This document shows, one piece after another, positions 26,747 to 35,441 of a stretch of DNA of 64,000 nucleotides. Numbering within the stretch: position 1 is the stretch's first letter; each line of letters starts with the position of its first letter. Origin of the DNA: Pseudoxanthomonas sp. 3HH-4 (GTDB lineage Bacteria > Pseudomonadota > Gammaproteobacteria > Xanthomonadales > Xanthomonadaceae); the NCBI RefSeq assembly GCF_006716465.1, contig NZ_VFPB01000004.1:62001-126000 (forward strand). The letters run 5' to 3'. Both the position numbers and the translations under genes were made by a program. The notes below the pieces were generated by a model. That model had not been told where the DNA came from. It saw only the letters and a program-made list of their open reading frames with translations, and ran no database searches.

Positions 26747-26999
26747 TCGGTATCCCTGGCGGTGCGGTGCGGTCGGAGTGCGCGCACCCGATGGCGAGCG
26801 TCGCGGCATCTTGCCGACATGTGCGTCCGATTCCATGCTGCACCGCAAACAATGCCGATGCGCGAAGACGCCTGCGCCGGAGCGCCGCCACGGCGCGTTG
26901 CAGCGAAGGAAAGCGTTGGCACACCTGCGTTTCGCGCGATCGAATGCACGATCAACCATCACCGGAGTGATCGGAGCCGCGTGGCTCGGGCCGATCATC

Positions 27000-27017
27000 T
27001 GCATACGTATTCATGCA
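27000..27017. promoter_or_regulatory. Predicted LacI-type operator, copy 1
   Basis: On the minus strand the site reads TGCATGAATACGTATGCA: inverted TGCAT/ATGCA arms around GAATACGT. It is identical to the site at 29845-29862, read on the other strand. It lies 104 bases upstream of the alpha-glucosidase start, in the divergent region shared with the transporter-amylase operon. The rest of 26747-27120 shows no gene. Confidence 0.75.
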
Positions 27018-27120
27018 CACCCATGACGACCTCCGCTCACACATGCCAGTGGCTCGTGGAATAGTGGCGCCCGCCGAGCGCCCCGGATGGGGGCGCCGCG
27101 CATTGCGGACGGGTGCATCG

Positions 27121-28737
27121 ATGACGAAGAACAACTGGTGGCGTGGCGCGGTGATCTACCAGATCTACCCCCGCAGCTTCCTGGACACCAACGGGGATGG
27201 CGTGGGCGACCTGCCGGGCATCGTCGAGAAGCTCGACTACATCGCCGGCCTGGGCGTGGACGCCATCTGGATCTCGCCGTTCTTCAAGTCGCCGATGGCG
27301 GACTTCGGCTACGACATCGCCGACTACCGCGACGTGGACCCGCTGTTCGGCACGTTGGCCGATTTCGATCGCCTGCTCGCCAAGGCGCACTCGCTGGGCG
27401 TCAAGGTGATGATCGACCAGGTGCTTAGCCACTGCTCGGTCGACCATGCCTGGTTCAAGGAGAGCCGCGAGAGCCGCGACAATCCCAAGGCCGACTGGTA
27501 CGTGTGGGCCGATCCGAAGGAAGACGGCACCCCGCCGAACAACTGGATGTCGCTGTTCGGTGGCGTGGCCTGGCGCTGGGAGCCGCGCCGCGAGCAGTAC
27601 TACCTGCACAACTTCCTGGCCAGCCAGCCGGACCTGAATTTCCACAACCCGGCCGTGCAGCAGGCCACGTTGGACAATGTGCAGTTCTGGCTCGACAAGG
27701 GCGTGGACGGCCTGCGGCTGGATGCGATCAACTTCTGCTTCCACGACGCGCAGTTACGCGACAACCCGCCCAAGCCGAAAGAGAAGCGGGTCGGGCGCGG
27801 CTTCAGCCCCGACAATCCGTACGCGTACCAGTACCACTATTTCAACAACACGCAGCCGGAGAACATCCCGTTCCTGGAGCGCCTGCGTGGGTTGCTGGAC
27901 AAGTATCCCGACGCGGCCGCGCTGGGCGAAATCTCGTCGGAGGACTCGCTGGCCACCACCGCCGAGTACGTCAGCGACCAGCGCCTGCACATGGGTTACA
28001 GCTTCGAACTGCTGACCGATGACGGCAGCGCCGGTTACATCCGCGACACGGTCGAGCGGCTGGAAGCCGCGATGGTCGAAGGCTGGCCGTGCTGGGCGGT
28101 CTCCAACCACGACGTGCAGCGTGCGGTCACGCGCTGGGGCAACGGCGATGCGTCGCCGGCCCTGGCAGCGCAGCTGGTCGCCCTGGTGTGTTCGCTGCGT
28201 GGCTCGGTCTGCCTGTACCAGGGTGAAGAACTGGGGCTCCCCGAAGCCGATGTGCCCTACGAAGCGCTGCAGGATCCCTACGGCAAGACGTTCTGGCCGA
28301 ACTTCAAGGGCCGCGATGGGTGCCGTACGCCGATGCCATGGAACGATGGCGAGCAGGCCGGCTTCAGCCACGGTAATCCGTGGTTGCCGATCCCCGCGGA
28401 ACATCGCGCGATCAATGTCGCCGCGCAGGAAGCCGATGCCGGCTCCATCCTCAACCAGGTGCGGCGCTTCCTCGCGTGGCGACGCAGCCAGCCCGCATTA
28501 CGCGTGGGCAGCATCCGCTTCCTGGATGCCCCCGAGCCGGTGCTTGCCTTCGTGCGCGAGACCGGAGGCGCCGCGATGCTGGTGGTGTTCAACCTGTCGT
28601 CGCAGGAGGTCTCGTGGGCATTGCCGGGAAGCATCGTGCCGCGCGCGGTGGAAAGCCACGGCCTGCCGTCCGGCATCCTGCAGGATGGCGGGCTCGTGCT
28701 TCCGCCCCGCGGCGTGTACTACGCCCTCATCGACTGA
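27121..28737 (+). CDS. Cytoplasmic-type alpha-glucosidase (GH13)
   Basis: A 538-residue GH13 enzyme without a signal peptide. It has YQIYPRSFLDTNGDGVGDLPGI, the Ca-site-like DTNGDGVGD, GVDGLRLDAINFCFHD (nucleophile Asp), AALGEISSED (acid/base Glu) and AVSNHDVQRA (third Asp). This is the oligo-1,6-glucosidase/alpha-glucosidase subgroup that releases glucose from maltose and short dextrins in the cytoplasm. ATG 27121 is used; the frame is open further upstream but crosses the operator. An esterase follows 17 bases on. Confidence 0.93.
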   Translation: MTKNNWWRGAVIYQIYPRSFLDTNGDGVGDLPGIVEKLDYIAGLGVDAIWISPFFKSPMADFGYDIADYRDVDPLFGTLADFDRLLAKAHSLGVKVMIDQVLSHCSVDHAWFKESRESRDNPKADWYVWADPKEDGTPPNNWMSLFGGVAWRWEPRREQYYLHNFLASQPDLNFHNPAVQQATLDNVQFWLDKGVDGLRLDAINFCFHDAQLRDNPPKPKEKRVGRGFSPDNPYAYQYHYFNNTQPENIPFLERLRGLLDKYPDAAALGEISSEDSLATTAEYVSDQRLHMGYSFELLTDDGSAGYIRDTVERLEAAMVEGWPCWAVSNHDVQRAVTRWGNGDASPALAAQLVALVCSLRGSVCLYQGEELGLPEADVPYEALQDPYGKTFWPNFKGRDGCRTPMPWNDGEQAGFSHGNPWLPIPAEHRAINVAAQEADAGSILNQVRRFLAWRRSQPALRVGSIRFLDAPEPVLAFVRETGGAAMLVVFNLSSQEVSWALPGSIVPRAVESHGLPSGILQDGGLVLPPRGVYYALID

Positions 28738-28754
28738 AACAACGGGACGCAAAG

Positions 28755-29681
28755 ATGGACATGTGCCTGGGCAGGATCGGGATCACGCTGTTGCTGGTGG
28801 CCGCATCGTTCATCACGCAGGCACGGGAGCACGCAGACTCGGTCGTGGCGGCGCAGGCGGTGACCGGCGAGGGCGTCACCGGCACGCTGCTGCGCCACGC
28901 GCAGCTCCCTTCCCGCCATGTCGCGGCGAGGAACGTGGACGTCTGGCTGCCGCCCGGCTACACGGAAGCGGAAGGCACGCGTTATCCCGTGCTCTACATG
29001 CACGACGGCCAGAACGTGTTCGACCCGTCGACGTCCTACACCCACGTGGACTGGGGCGTGGACGAGGCGATGACGCGCCTGATCGCAAACGGGCATGCGC
29101 GCGCCGCCATCGTCGTCGCGGTGTGGAACACGCCCAAGCGCCTGCAGGAATACATGCCGCGCAAGACCATCGATGGCGAAACGTTCATCCCCACGCCAGG
29201 TGATCCGCCGTTTCCGACGGCCGAGATCGTCGCGGACGATTACCTGGCCTTCCTCGTCACCGAGCTGAAGCCGTTCATCGATGCGCAGTACCGCACGCTC
29301 ACCGGCCCGGCGGACACGTTCGTGATGGGGTCCAGCATGGGCGGCCTGATTTCCGCGTATGCGGTGCTGGAGTACCCGCAGGTGTTCGGCGGGGCAGGGT
29401 GCGTGTCCACGCACTGGCCGATCGCCGGCGGTATCGTCGAAGGCTACCTGGCGAAGCACCTGCCTGCGCCCGGCGGCAACCGCTTCTACTTCGACTACGG
29501 CACCGAAGCCATCGACGCGATCTACGAGCCCTACCAGCAGCGTGTCGACAGCGTGATGCGGACGCGTGGATATCGTCCCGGCAAGGATTTCCTGAGCCAC
29601 CGTTACCTGGGCGCGACCCACAACGAAGCGGCCTGGCGGGATCGCATCGAAGTGCCGCTGGGCTTCCTGCTGCGACCCTGA
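28755..29681 (+). CDS. Exported alpha/beta-hydrolase (putative esterase, EstD/IroE type)
   Basis: A 308-residue secreted hydrolase with an N-terminal signal sequence (about residues 1-22, ending ITQA). It has VDVWLPPGYTEAEGTRYPVLYMHDGQNVFDP, the nucleophile elbow GSSMGG (Ser near residue 197), and HNEAAWRDR near the C-terminus, which offers the His. This is the putative-esterase family often found in carbohydrate-use loci, where it may remove acyl groups from sugars. ATG 28755 or 28761 may start it. It is cotranscribed with the alpha-glucosidase; the substrate is not known. Confidence 0.82.
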   Translation: MDMCLGRIGITLLLVAASFITQAREHADSVVAAQAVTGEGVTGTLLRHAQLPSRHVAARNVDVWLPPGYTEAEGTRYPVLYMHDGQNVFDPSTSYTHVDWGVDEAMTRLIANGHARAAIVVAVWNTPKRLQEYMPRKTIDGETFIPTPGDPPFPTAEIVADDYLAFLVTELKPFIDAQYRTLTGPADTFVMGSSMGGLISAYAVLEYPQVFGGAGCVSTHWPIAGGIVEGYLAKHLPAPGGNRFYFDYGTEAIDAIYEPYQQRVDSVMRTRGYRPGKDFLSHRYLGATHNEAAWRDRIEVPLGFLLRP

Positions 29682-29844
29682 AAGCAGCGTACTCCCGCGC
29701 GCGTCCGATCGCCCACGCGCGTGCGCATGATCGCGCTCCGCGCGCGGCGACCTGTTGCCTGAACGACCGTGACGATGCCTTGCATCATGCGAGCGCGTGG
29801 TCGTCCGCGCCCACGGAACCCGTGTTACGCCAATGCGTGGAATA

Positions 29845-29862
29845 TGCATGAATACGTATGCA
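29845..29862. promoter_or_regulatory. Predicted LacI-type operator, copy 2
   Basis: TGCATGAATACGTATGCA, identical to the reverse complement of the site at 27000-27017. It lies 137 bases upstream of the TonB-dependent receptor start and links the receptor to the same regulator. The remaining 29682-29999 region carries no gene. Confidence 0.75.
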
Positions 29863-29999
29863 GCGCGGATTGTGCAGCTGCGTGCGCCACTACCATTGCC
29901 GCACGTTTCGGGGCACTTGCCCCTGGCGTGGCAGACCCGGGCGATCGCATCGTGCGACGCACCCGGTTCATCGCATACAACGTCCTTGGAGAGGGGAAC

Positions 30000-32768
30000 A
30001 TGCAACTCAAGCGCAACCTGCTGAGCGCGGCGTTGGCGTCCGCCATCGCGCTCACCGCGACGGGCGTACAGGCCCAGACCGCCGAAACCGTCGACGAACA
30101 GACGCAATCGACCGATGCCACCGAGCTGGAAACGGTGGTGGTGACGGGCATCCGCCGCGGCATCGAGAGCGCGATTTCGGTCAAGCGCGATTCCACCTCC
30201 ATCGTCGAGGCGGTATCCGCCGAAGACATCGGCAAGCTGCCGGATGTCAGCATCGGCGAATCCATCGGCCGCCTGCCTGGTCTGGCCGCACAGCGCGTCG
30301 CGGGTCGTGCGCAGGTGATCAGCGTCCGCGGCCTGTCGCCCGATTTCTCCACCACGCTGCTCAACGGTCGCGAGATGGTCAGCACCGGTGACAACCGCAG
30401 CGTCGAGTTCGACCAGTATCCGTCCGAGCTGGTTGGCGGCGTGACGGTATACAAGACGCCCGATGCCGGCCTCATCGGCCAGGGCCTGTCGGGCACCATC
30501 GACATGCAGACCGTGCGCCCGTTGAGCTTCGATGCGCCGGTGGGCGCCGTCGGCGTCCGCGGCCAGCGCAATTCACTCGGCGCGGCGGCCGATGCGTCCG
30601 CCTACGGCGAGCGCATCAACGCCAGCTACATCACCCAGAATGAAGCGCGCACCTTCGGCTTCTCGATCGGGTATTCGCACACCACCACGCCGATCCAGGA
30701 AAACCAGGTGGGCCTGTACGAGCCCTGGCAGGCCATCGGCGACAACTGGCGCCCGGGCGTGCCGGCCGGCACGTTCTATTCCGACGGCATCAAGGCGTTG
30801 CGCCGTACCGGCGAAACCAAGCGTGATGGCGTGATGGCCACGGTGCAGTTCCGTCCGTCGAATGCGTGGACCAGCACGCTGGACCTGTTCCATTCTGAAG
30901 CCGAGCAGGTCGATACGGCCAACCAGTTCGAAGTGCATATCGGCGACTACAACGGTGGCTATGGTCGTCTGGACGTCACCAATCCCGTCATCAACGGCGA
31001 CAACACCTTCACGGGCGGCACCGTCGGCAACGTGTACCCGCTGGTGCGCGGCATGTACAACCGTCGCGAAGACGAGATCAACGCCTTCGGTTGGAACAAC
31101 GAGTTCACGACCGGCCAGGTGCGCATCATCGCCGACGTGGGCTGGTCCCGAGCCAAGCGTGACGAGCTCAACCTCGAGAACAACACGCAGATGCTGCCGG
31201 CGCCGCAGCTGGACACGCTGCAGTTGCAGCTCAGGAACAACGGGTTCTCGCAGATCAATCCCGGGCGCGACTATTCGAATCCGGAGTCGCTGTACCTGAC
31301 CGGCACGATCTACGGCTCGGGCTACGGCAAGGTGCCGAGCGTGGTCGATGAACTCCGCACGGGCAAGCTGGCCGCGTCCCTGCCGGCACCCGGGTTCCTG
31401 TCCTGGATGACCGACATCGATGTCGGCCTGAACTACGCCGACCGCGAGAAGAACAAGCGTCAGCCCGAGGCCAACATCAACCTCGGCGCGCAGGGCATCA
31501 CGACGATCGGGTCAGACCTGCAGTACCGCCCGGTCGACCTCAGCTTCGCGGGCATCGGCTACATCCCGTCCTGGAACGTGCCCGCAGCCGTGGCGCGCTA
31601 TATGACCTTCGAGCCGAGCGACAGCGCGTTCCCGTATCTCGTCGCCAAGGCCTGGGATGTGCGTGAGAAGACCACCACAGCCTACGTGCGCGGCAACATC
31701 GACACCGAGTGGGGCGGCGTCAGCGTGCGCGGCAACGCCGGTGTGCAGGTCCAGCACGTCGACCAGGCTTCCGACGCGATCAGGCTCAGTGGTGGCAGCA
31801 ATCCGCAGCCCATCCACATGGGCAAGACCTTCACCGACGTGCTGCCGAGCATGAACCTGGCGTTCGGTTTCGACAACGACCAGACCCTGCGTGTCGCGTT
31901 GGCCAAGCAGGTGGCGCGCCCGCGCGTGGACCAGCTGCGCGCCTCGCTGGAAGTCACGGCGTCCGACGGTCCGGACCAGAACAACGGCACCGGCCTGCGC
32001 AACAGCTTCGCCAGCGGCGGCAATCCGCTGCTGGATCCGTGGCGGGCGTATGCGTTCGACGTGTCCTACGAGAAGTACTTCGGCACCAAGGCGTATGTCG
32101 CGGCGGCCTATTTCTACAAGGACCTGCAGACCTACATCTATACCCAGACCGATCCGTTCTACGATCTGTCCGCTTACACGTCCGACATCCCGCCGCACCC
32201 GAACTTCCCGGGCGTCGGCGTCAACCCGACAGGCAGTTACTCGCGGCCGGTGAACGGCGATGGTGGCACGCTGCAGGGGCTGGAGCTGTCGGCGTCGCTG
32301 CCGTTCGACATGTTCAGTGATGCGCTGGAGGGCTTCGGTGCGGTGGCCAGCGCCACGTTCAACGACAGCAACATCCAGATCCGCGACCCGGAGAGTGCGT
32401 CCAGCGTGGGCGCGGGCGACATCGATCTGCCGGGCCTGTCCAAGCGGGTCTACAACCTGACGGTGTACTTCGAGAAGAACGGCTTCGAGGCGCGCATCAA
32501 CCAGCGTCGGCGTTCGGACTTCATCGGTGAGATCGGCAACTTCAACGGTAACCGCACGCTGCGCTACGTGGTCGGCGAGAACATCACCGACGCGCAGGTC
32601 AGCTACTCGTTCCCGGACGGGCATGCGCTCGGCGGCCTGAGCGTGCTGTTCCAGGCCAGCAACCTGACCGACGAGGCCTACCAGACCTACGCCGGCACCA
32701 AGGACCGTCCGCTGGAATACGTCGAGTGGGGCCGCAGCTACCTGCTGGGCGTCAGCTACAAGTTCTGA
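30000..32768 (+). CDS. TonB-dependent receptor for maltodextrin-type uptake (MalA-like)
   Basis: A 922-residue outer-membrane receptor. The signal peptide is at about residues 1-25 (ending VQAQ). The plug follows with LETVVVTGIRRGIESAI (TonB-box region), EDIGKLPDVSIGESIGRLPG and VRGLSPDFSTTLLNGREM. Then comes a beta-barrel ending in aromatic YLLGVSYKF, the usual outer-membrane insertion signal. The 'GIRRGIESAI' group is the carbohydrate-linked TonB receptor class of xanthomonads and Caulobacter. ATG 30000 has GGAGAGGGG upstream. Context (amylase, transporter, glucosidase, shared operator) points to maltose or maltodextrin uptake. A terminator follows. Confidence 0.92.
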   Translation: MQLKRNLLSAALASAIALTATGVQAQTAETVDEQTQSTDATELETVVVTGIRRGIESAISVKRDSTSIVEAVSAEDIGKLPDVSIGESIGRLPGLAAQRVAGRAQVISVRGLSPDFSTTLLNGREMVSTGDNRSVEFDQYPSELVGGVTVYKTPDAGLIGQGLSGTIDMQTVRPLSFDAPVGAVGVRGQRNSLGAAADASAYGERINASYITQNEARTFGFSIGYSHTTTPIQENQVGLYEPWQAIGDNWRPGVPAGTFYSDGIKALRRTGETKRDGVMATVQFRPSNAWTSTLDLFHSEAEQVDTANQFEVHIGDYNGGYGRLDVTNPVINGDNTFTGGTVGNVYPLVRGMYNRREDEINAFGWNNEFTTGQVRIIADVGWSRAKRDELNLENNTQMLPAPQLDTLQLQLRNNGFSQINPGRDYSNPESLYLTGTIYGSGYGKVPSVVDELRTGKLAASLPAPGFLSWMTDIDVGLNYADREKNKRQPEANINLGAQGITTIGSDLQYRPVDLSFAGIGYIPSWNVPAAVARYMTFEPSDSAFPYLVAKAWDVREKTTTAYVRGNIDTEWGGVSVRGNAGVQVQHVDQASDAIRLSGGSNPQPIHMGKTFTDVLPSMNLAFGFDNDQTLRVALAKQVARPRVDQLRASLEVTASDGPDQNNGTGLRNSFASGGNPLLDPWRAYAFDVSYEKYFGTKAYVAAAYFYKDLQTYIYTQTDPFYDLSAYTSDIPPHPNFPGVGVNPTGSYSRPVNGDGGTLQGLELSASLPFDMFSDALEGFGAVASATFNDSNIQIRDPESASSVGAGDIDLPGLSKRVYNLTVYFEKNGFEARINQRRRSDFIGEIGNFNGNRTLRYVVGENITDAQVSYSFPDGHALGGLSVLFQASNLTDEAYQTYAGTKDRPLEYVEWGRSYLLGVSYKF

Positions 32769-32792
32769 TTCACGCGATACTTTGCTCTCCCA

Positions 32793-32825
32793 GCCCGTCG
32801 GCCCCGTGCCGGCGGGCTTTTTATT
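32793..32825 (+). terminator. Rho-independent terminator after the TonB receptor
   Basis: GCCCGTCGG and CCGGCGGGC pair (one G-T pair) and are followed by a run of T residues, 25 bases past the receptor stop. Confidence 0.9.
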
Positions 32826-32862
32826 TGGGCGGGGGCAAGACCGGCGCTGCAGGACCGACAAA

Positions 32863-32890
32863 TAAAGGCCAGGCATACGCTTGGCCTTTA
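32863..32890. terminator. Hairpin terminator linked to the degenerate tRNA copy
   Basis: TAAAGGCCA and TGGCCTTTA form perfect 9-base arms. On the minus strand it lies 7 bases past the degenerate tRNA-Ala copy, just as the intact tRNA-Ala at 59017 has a hairpin 6 bases downstream. Confidence 0.6.
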
Positions 32891-32897
32891 GGATGCT

Positions 32898-32973
32898 TGG
32901 TGGAGCCTGGGAGGATCGAACTCGCGACCTTGGCATTGCAAACGACGCCCAACCATTGAGCCGTGTAAGGCTA
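32898..32973 (-). pseudogene. Degenerate tRNA-Ala copy (candidate island attachment remnant)
   Basis: On the minus strand the 3' part matches the intact tRNA-Ala at 59017-59092: the encoded CCA, the discriminator base, GGCTCC, a T-loop with GTTCGATCCTCC, and an anticodon loop TTTGCAA (TGC). The 5' acceptor strand GGGGCCA is missing, the anticodon stem has mismatches and one T-stem pair is broken, so it should not fold as a working tRNA. Both copies have the same orientation and each is followed by a hairpin. It marks the switch to lower-GC accessory sequence. The next 415 bases (32974-33388) show no convincing gene. Confidence 0.7.
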
Positions 32974-33388
32974 AGTCCTTTCAAATCATCAGCGATGACT
33001 GCTCTTAGTCGGTTTGGGGTACCGATCTGAGCGGCAGGGAAGCTAAGGTAGAACTTGGCGGACGCATGCGAGCGTGATGGGGATTTGGCATGAAGGTGGT
33101 CGTGAGGCCCGTATCCAGTTGATGGCTGACGTCCGTCGTCCCTTTTCGGGTTCGTTGGTAGAGAGGGTGTCTGATGTCTGTTACCGACCCATAGCGGGCA
33201 TCCTGCAGTAGAACTGGTTGCAGTCAGTTCGCCCCATGAGGTTTGCCCAAGAGGAGATCGAGCGAGGACATCGTACGCTCGCTTCACGTCGCCGAGGCGG
33301 CTTGTTTGCCCGCACCGATCGCCCTAAGATCAAGTCATATCAAGGGGCTAGCCCATCGTGCTACGGGCTGGCATCAGGACGAATTCCT

Positions 33389-33745
33389 ATGGGTGTATTT
33401 GGAAAAGTAGTTGGGGACAGGGTCGCCATGATCGGCATTTTGCTGGATGGCTCGGCACCGTATGGCGACCGTCTTGACTGCGCCAAGTATCTGGGTGAGT
33501 ACTTCGATGATGATGCTGAGCGCGCGCTGTTCCATGTCGCATGTGATTCAGCAGAGGACGAGGATCTGGTCGAAGACTGTGGCGAGGCTTTGGCAAGTAT
33601 TTGGTTGAAGAGAGGTAGTGTTAATCACGAGCTTCTTTCCCGGCTTCCCGGTCGCGTGCAGTTGATAGCGCAAGCCGTACTGGATTCTCAGAAGAGCTCG
33701 GTAGTTGGGGGCCCTACGACCGGTGCTATCGAAGAGGAGGCCTAG
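33389..33745 (+). CDS. Hypothetical small acidic protein
   Basis: I do not recognise this 118-residue protein. It is acidic and mostly helical by eye, with GDRLDCAKYLGEYFDDDAERALFHVACDSAEDEDLVEDCGEALASIW, which looks like one or two HEAT-like helical pairs. Such small acidic proteins are often immunity or antitoxin partners, but no toxin gene is beside it. ATG 33389 has AGGA nine bases upstream; a longer frame to 33218 is possible but reads as Arg-rich low-quality sequence. A hairpin repeat lies 15 bases after the stop. It is the first gene inside the putative island. Confidence 0.55.
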   Translation: MGVFGKVVGDRVAMIGILLDGSAPYGDRLDCAKYLGEYFDDDAERALFHVACDSAEDEDLVEDCGEALASIWLKRGSVNHELLSRLPGRVQLIAQAVLDSQKSSVVGGPTTGAIEEEA

Positions 33746-33759
33746 GTTGGATTTCTCTA

Positions 33760-33783
33760 AAGCGGACTCCGAGATGTCCGCTT
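33760..33783. repeat. Island hairpin repeat, copy a
   Basis: AAGCGGAC and GTCCGCTT are perfect 8-base inverted arms around an 8-base loop, and GTCCGCTTCTGGCCGA continues the family sequence. It lies 15 bases after a stop codon. Confidence 0.7.
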
Positions 33784-33880
33784 CTGGCCGACAGCCGACA
33801 CGCCAGTCTTATGGTTTGACTAAGCACGTTTACCTCTACAGGCTGCTTGCTCCGCATGCGGACCATCGAAGGTGAGCGGC

Positions 33881-34384
33881 GTGGAAAGCATCTCCAAAAC
33901 GTCATCGGCAAAAGCGGTCTGCCAGAGTGCGTTGGGCCTTCTGCTCTGCACCGCATTCGCAGTCGCAGTCGCTGCGACACCGACGCCGACAGCAGCGCCA
34001 GCGCCTATCGCCGCCATGATTCCGGCGGCCGATCGCCTCGAGATCGAGCGGCAGCTGACCGAAGAGGTGCAGGCGCGGGTCAACCGGCAGAAGCGGATCG
34101 AAGGACAGAGCAAGGACGTATCCGCGCACGTCAGATTCGACCACTCCAGCAAGCGAGTGATCGTGGATCTGAGCCGCGGATATGTCCCCAGGTACGCCGG
34201 AGGCCAACTTGAAGACCTGGAAGCGGAGCTGAGGATCGTCGTCGAGGAGCTGCTGATGGGCCTGGTGGACTTCAGCGGCGTCCAGTTCCGCTACGACGGA
34301 AAATCGATCCAGTACTTCCATCCCGATCCGCCGCGGCCGACGTTCCGCTCATCCACACCGAGGCAGACGGGCTCCACGCCCTGA
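33881..34384 (+). CDS. Hypothetical exported protein
   Basis: A 167-residue protein with an N-terminal export signal (hydrophobic ALGLLLCTAFAVAVAA, about residues 16-32) and a Thr/Ala/Pro-rich linker after it. The rest is a mixed domain: a charged helix RLEIERQLTEEVQARVNRQKR, a strand KRVIVDLSRGYVPRYAGG, a helix QLEDLEAELRIVVEELLMGL and the end VQFRYDGKSIQYFHPD. I do not recognise the family. GTG 33881 is chosen because AAGG is spaced eight bases before it; GTG 33872 is the alternative. A hairpin repeat follows 18 bases after the stop. Confidence 0.55.
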   Translation: MESISKTSSAKAVCQSALGLLLCTAFAVAVAATPTPTAAPAPIAAMIPAADRLEIERQLTEEVQARVNRQKRIEGQSKDVSAHVRFDHSSKRVIVDLSRGYVPRYAGGQLEDLEAELRIVVEELLMGLVDFSGVQFRYDGKSIQYFHPDPPRPTFRSSTPRQTGSTP

Positions 34385-34401
34385 CGGTATCCCGCCGGCC
34401 C

Positions 34402-34425
34402 GTCCGCTTCCGACCCGAAGCGGAC
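34402..34425. repeat. Island hairpin repeat, copy b
   Basis: Perfect arms GTCCGCTTC and GAAGCGGAC around CGACCC. All 24 bases are identical to the copy at 58306-58329 near the other end of the island. It lies 18 bases after a stop codon. Confidence 0.85.
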
Positions 34426-34438
34426 ATCATCTCTCTAA

Positions 34439-34469
34439 GCTCTCGGCTTCAAAGCGGTAAGCCGAGAGC
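34439..34469. other. Perfect 11-base inverted repeat, possible bidirectional terminator
   Basis: GCTCTCGGCTT and AAGCCGAGAGC pair around a 9-base loop. No U-tract follows. It lies between the exported protein gene and the convergent glutathione transferase gene; 34470-34579 holds nothing else. Confidence 0.5.
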
Positions 34470-34579
34470 ACTCGCCAGTCGATCATGCGCGAGAATCTGT
34501 TGCTAGGTCCCGGACACGATCAAGTCGTCAGGACAATCACGCACGTTGACGAGTCCGCGAAGCTAGTGCCTATCGTGCA

Positions 34580-35308
34580 TCACGCCATGCATGAAAGCTC
34601 CTCCAGTACCTTCTCGAGTGCGATTTCTCCCATGAAACCGCCCGCACTTGTCGCGGGTTCACATCGTTCGATCGCGTGAGCGAAGACGACAGCCGCGTCG
34701 GCTTCCAGTTGGTCGTACAGGCGCTGAAGGTTCGGATAGTCGCGGCGATCGACGACCTGCTGATACTCGTTCCAGCGCGCAATCCCGATGAAGTAGGCAT
34801 CGGCTAGCGTGCGGTGTTCACCCAGCAGCCAAGGCTGATCGCCCATCATGGCTTCAAGGTCGGCATGCGCCTTGCGCACCTTGGCACGACCGTAGTCTGT
34901 CAGCACCTTCTTCTCCGTGACCTCAAGATCGTGCTCGACGGCGTACCAGAAGGGCGAGTATGCATCGAAGAGACTGGTGTTGAGGTACGCCAGGACCTGG
35001 TTGAGCCGATCGAACGCCGGCGTTCCCTGCGCGAAGGTGAGCCCGCGATCCAGATCCTGGGCTCCGATGTAGTGAAGGATGGCGAGGCTCTCCCTAATGA
35101 AGTCGCCTGCCGCGGTCCGCATCGCCGGCGTCTCGCCGACGGGATTGATGCGCTTGTAGGCGTCGCTGCTGACGACCTCGGGCAGCTCGATGCGGCAGAG
35201 CCGGTAGGGCCGGCCGAGCCATTCGAGAGCAACAATGGAACCGAACGAGCAACCCGAGGGCACGCCGTAGAAGAGCAGGGGAAGGTCGTTATCACGGGGA
35301 ATCTTCAT
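34580..35308 (-). CDS. Glutathione S-transferase family protein
   Basis: A 242-residue protein with the GST layout. The thioredoxin-like N-terminal domain reads LLFYGVPSGCSFGSIVALEWLGRPY, then RINPVGETPAMRTAAGDFIRESLAILHYI, where the TPAM cis-Pro and the E-S pair bind glutathione. An all-helical domain follows with QPWLLGEHRTLADAYFIGIARW. Members conjugate or reduce substrates with glutathione. ATG 35308 is the family-like start. It is divergent from a LysR regulator with 133 bases between, a typical regulator-target pair. Confidence 0.87.
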   Translation of the reverse strand: MKIPRDNDLPLLFYGVPSGCSFGSIVALEWLGRPYRLCRIELPEVVSSDAYKRINPVGETPAMRTAAGDFIRESLAILHYIGAQDLDRGLTFAQGTPAFDRLNQVLAYLNTSLFDAYSPFWYAVEHDLEVTEKKVLTDYGRAKVRKAHADLEAMMGDQPWLLGEHRTLADAYFIGIARWNEYQQVVDRRDYPNLQRLYDQLEADAAVVFAHAIERCEPATSAGGFMGEIALEKVLEELSCMA

Positions 35309-35441
35309 CGCATGGATCCTTGTAGAGGGAGATTGATCGGCAACCGTGGCCATCCCGAACAAGGTAATTTCATGGACTTTGGCTGTGTAGTGGTCGAATA
35401 ATGGACTTATCGTCCACATCTGTGGCCTTTGATCGACGGGC

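Noticed and set aside
32898..32973. A second working tRNA-Ala
   Set aside because: The 5' acceptor strand is absent and the anticodon and T stems carry mismatches, so it is listed as a degenerate copy.
33218..33388. N-terminal extension of the small acidic protein to 33218
   Set aside because: The extension is Arg/Ser-rich without similarity, and ATG 33389 has a better-placed ribosome site.
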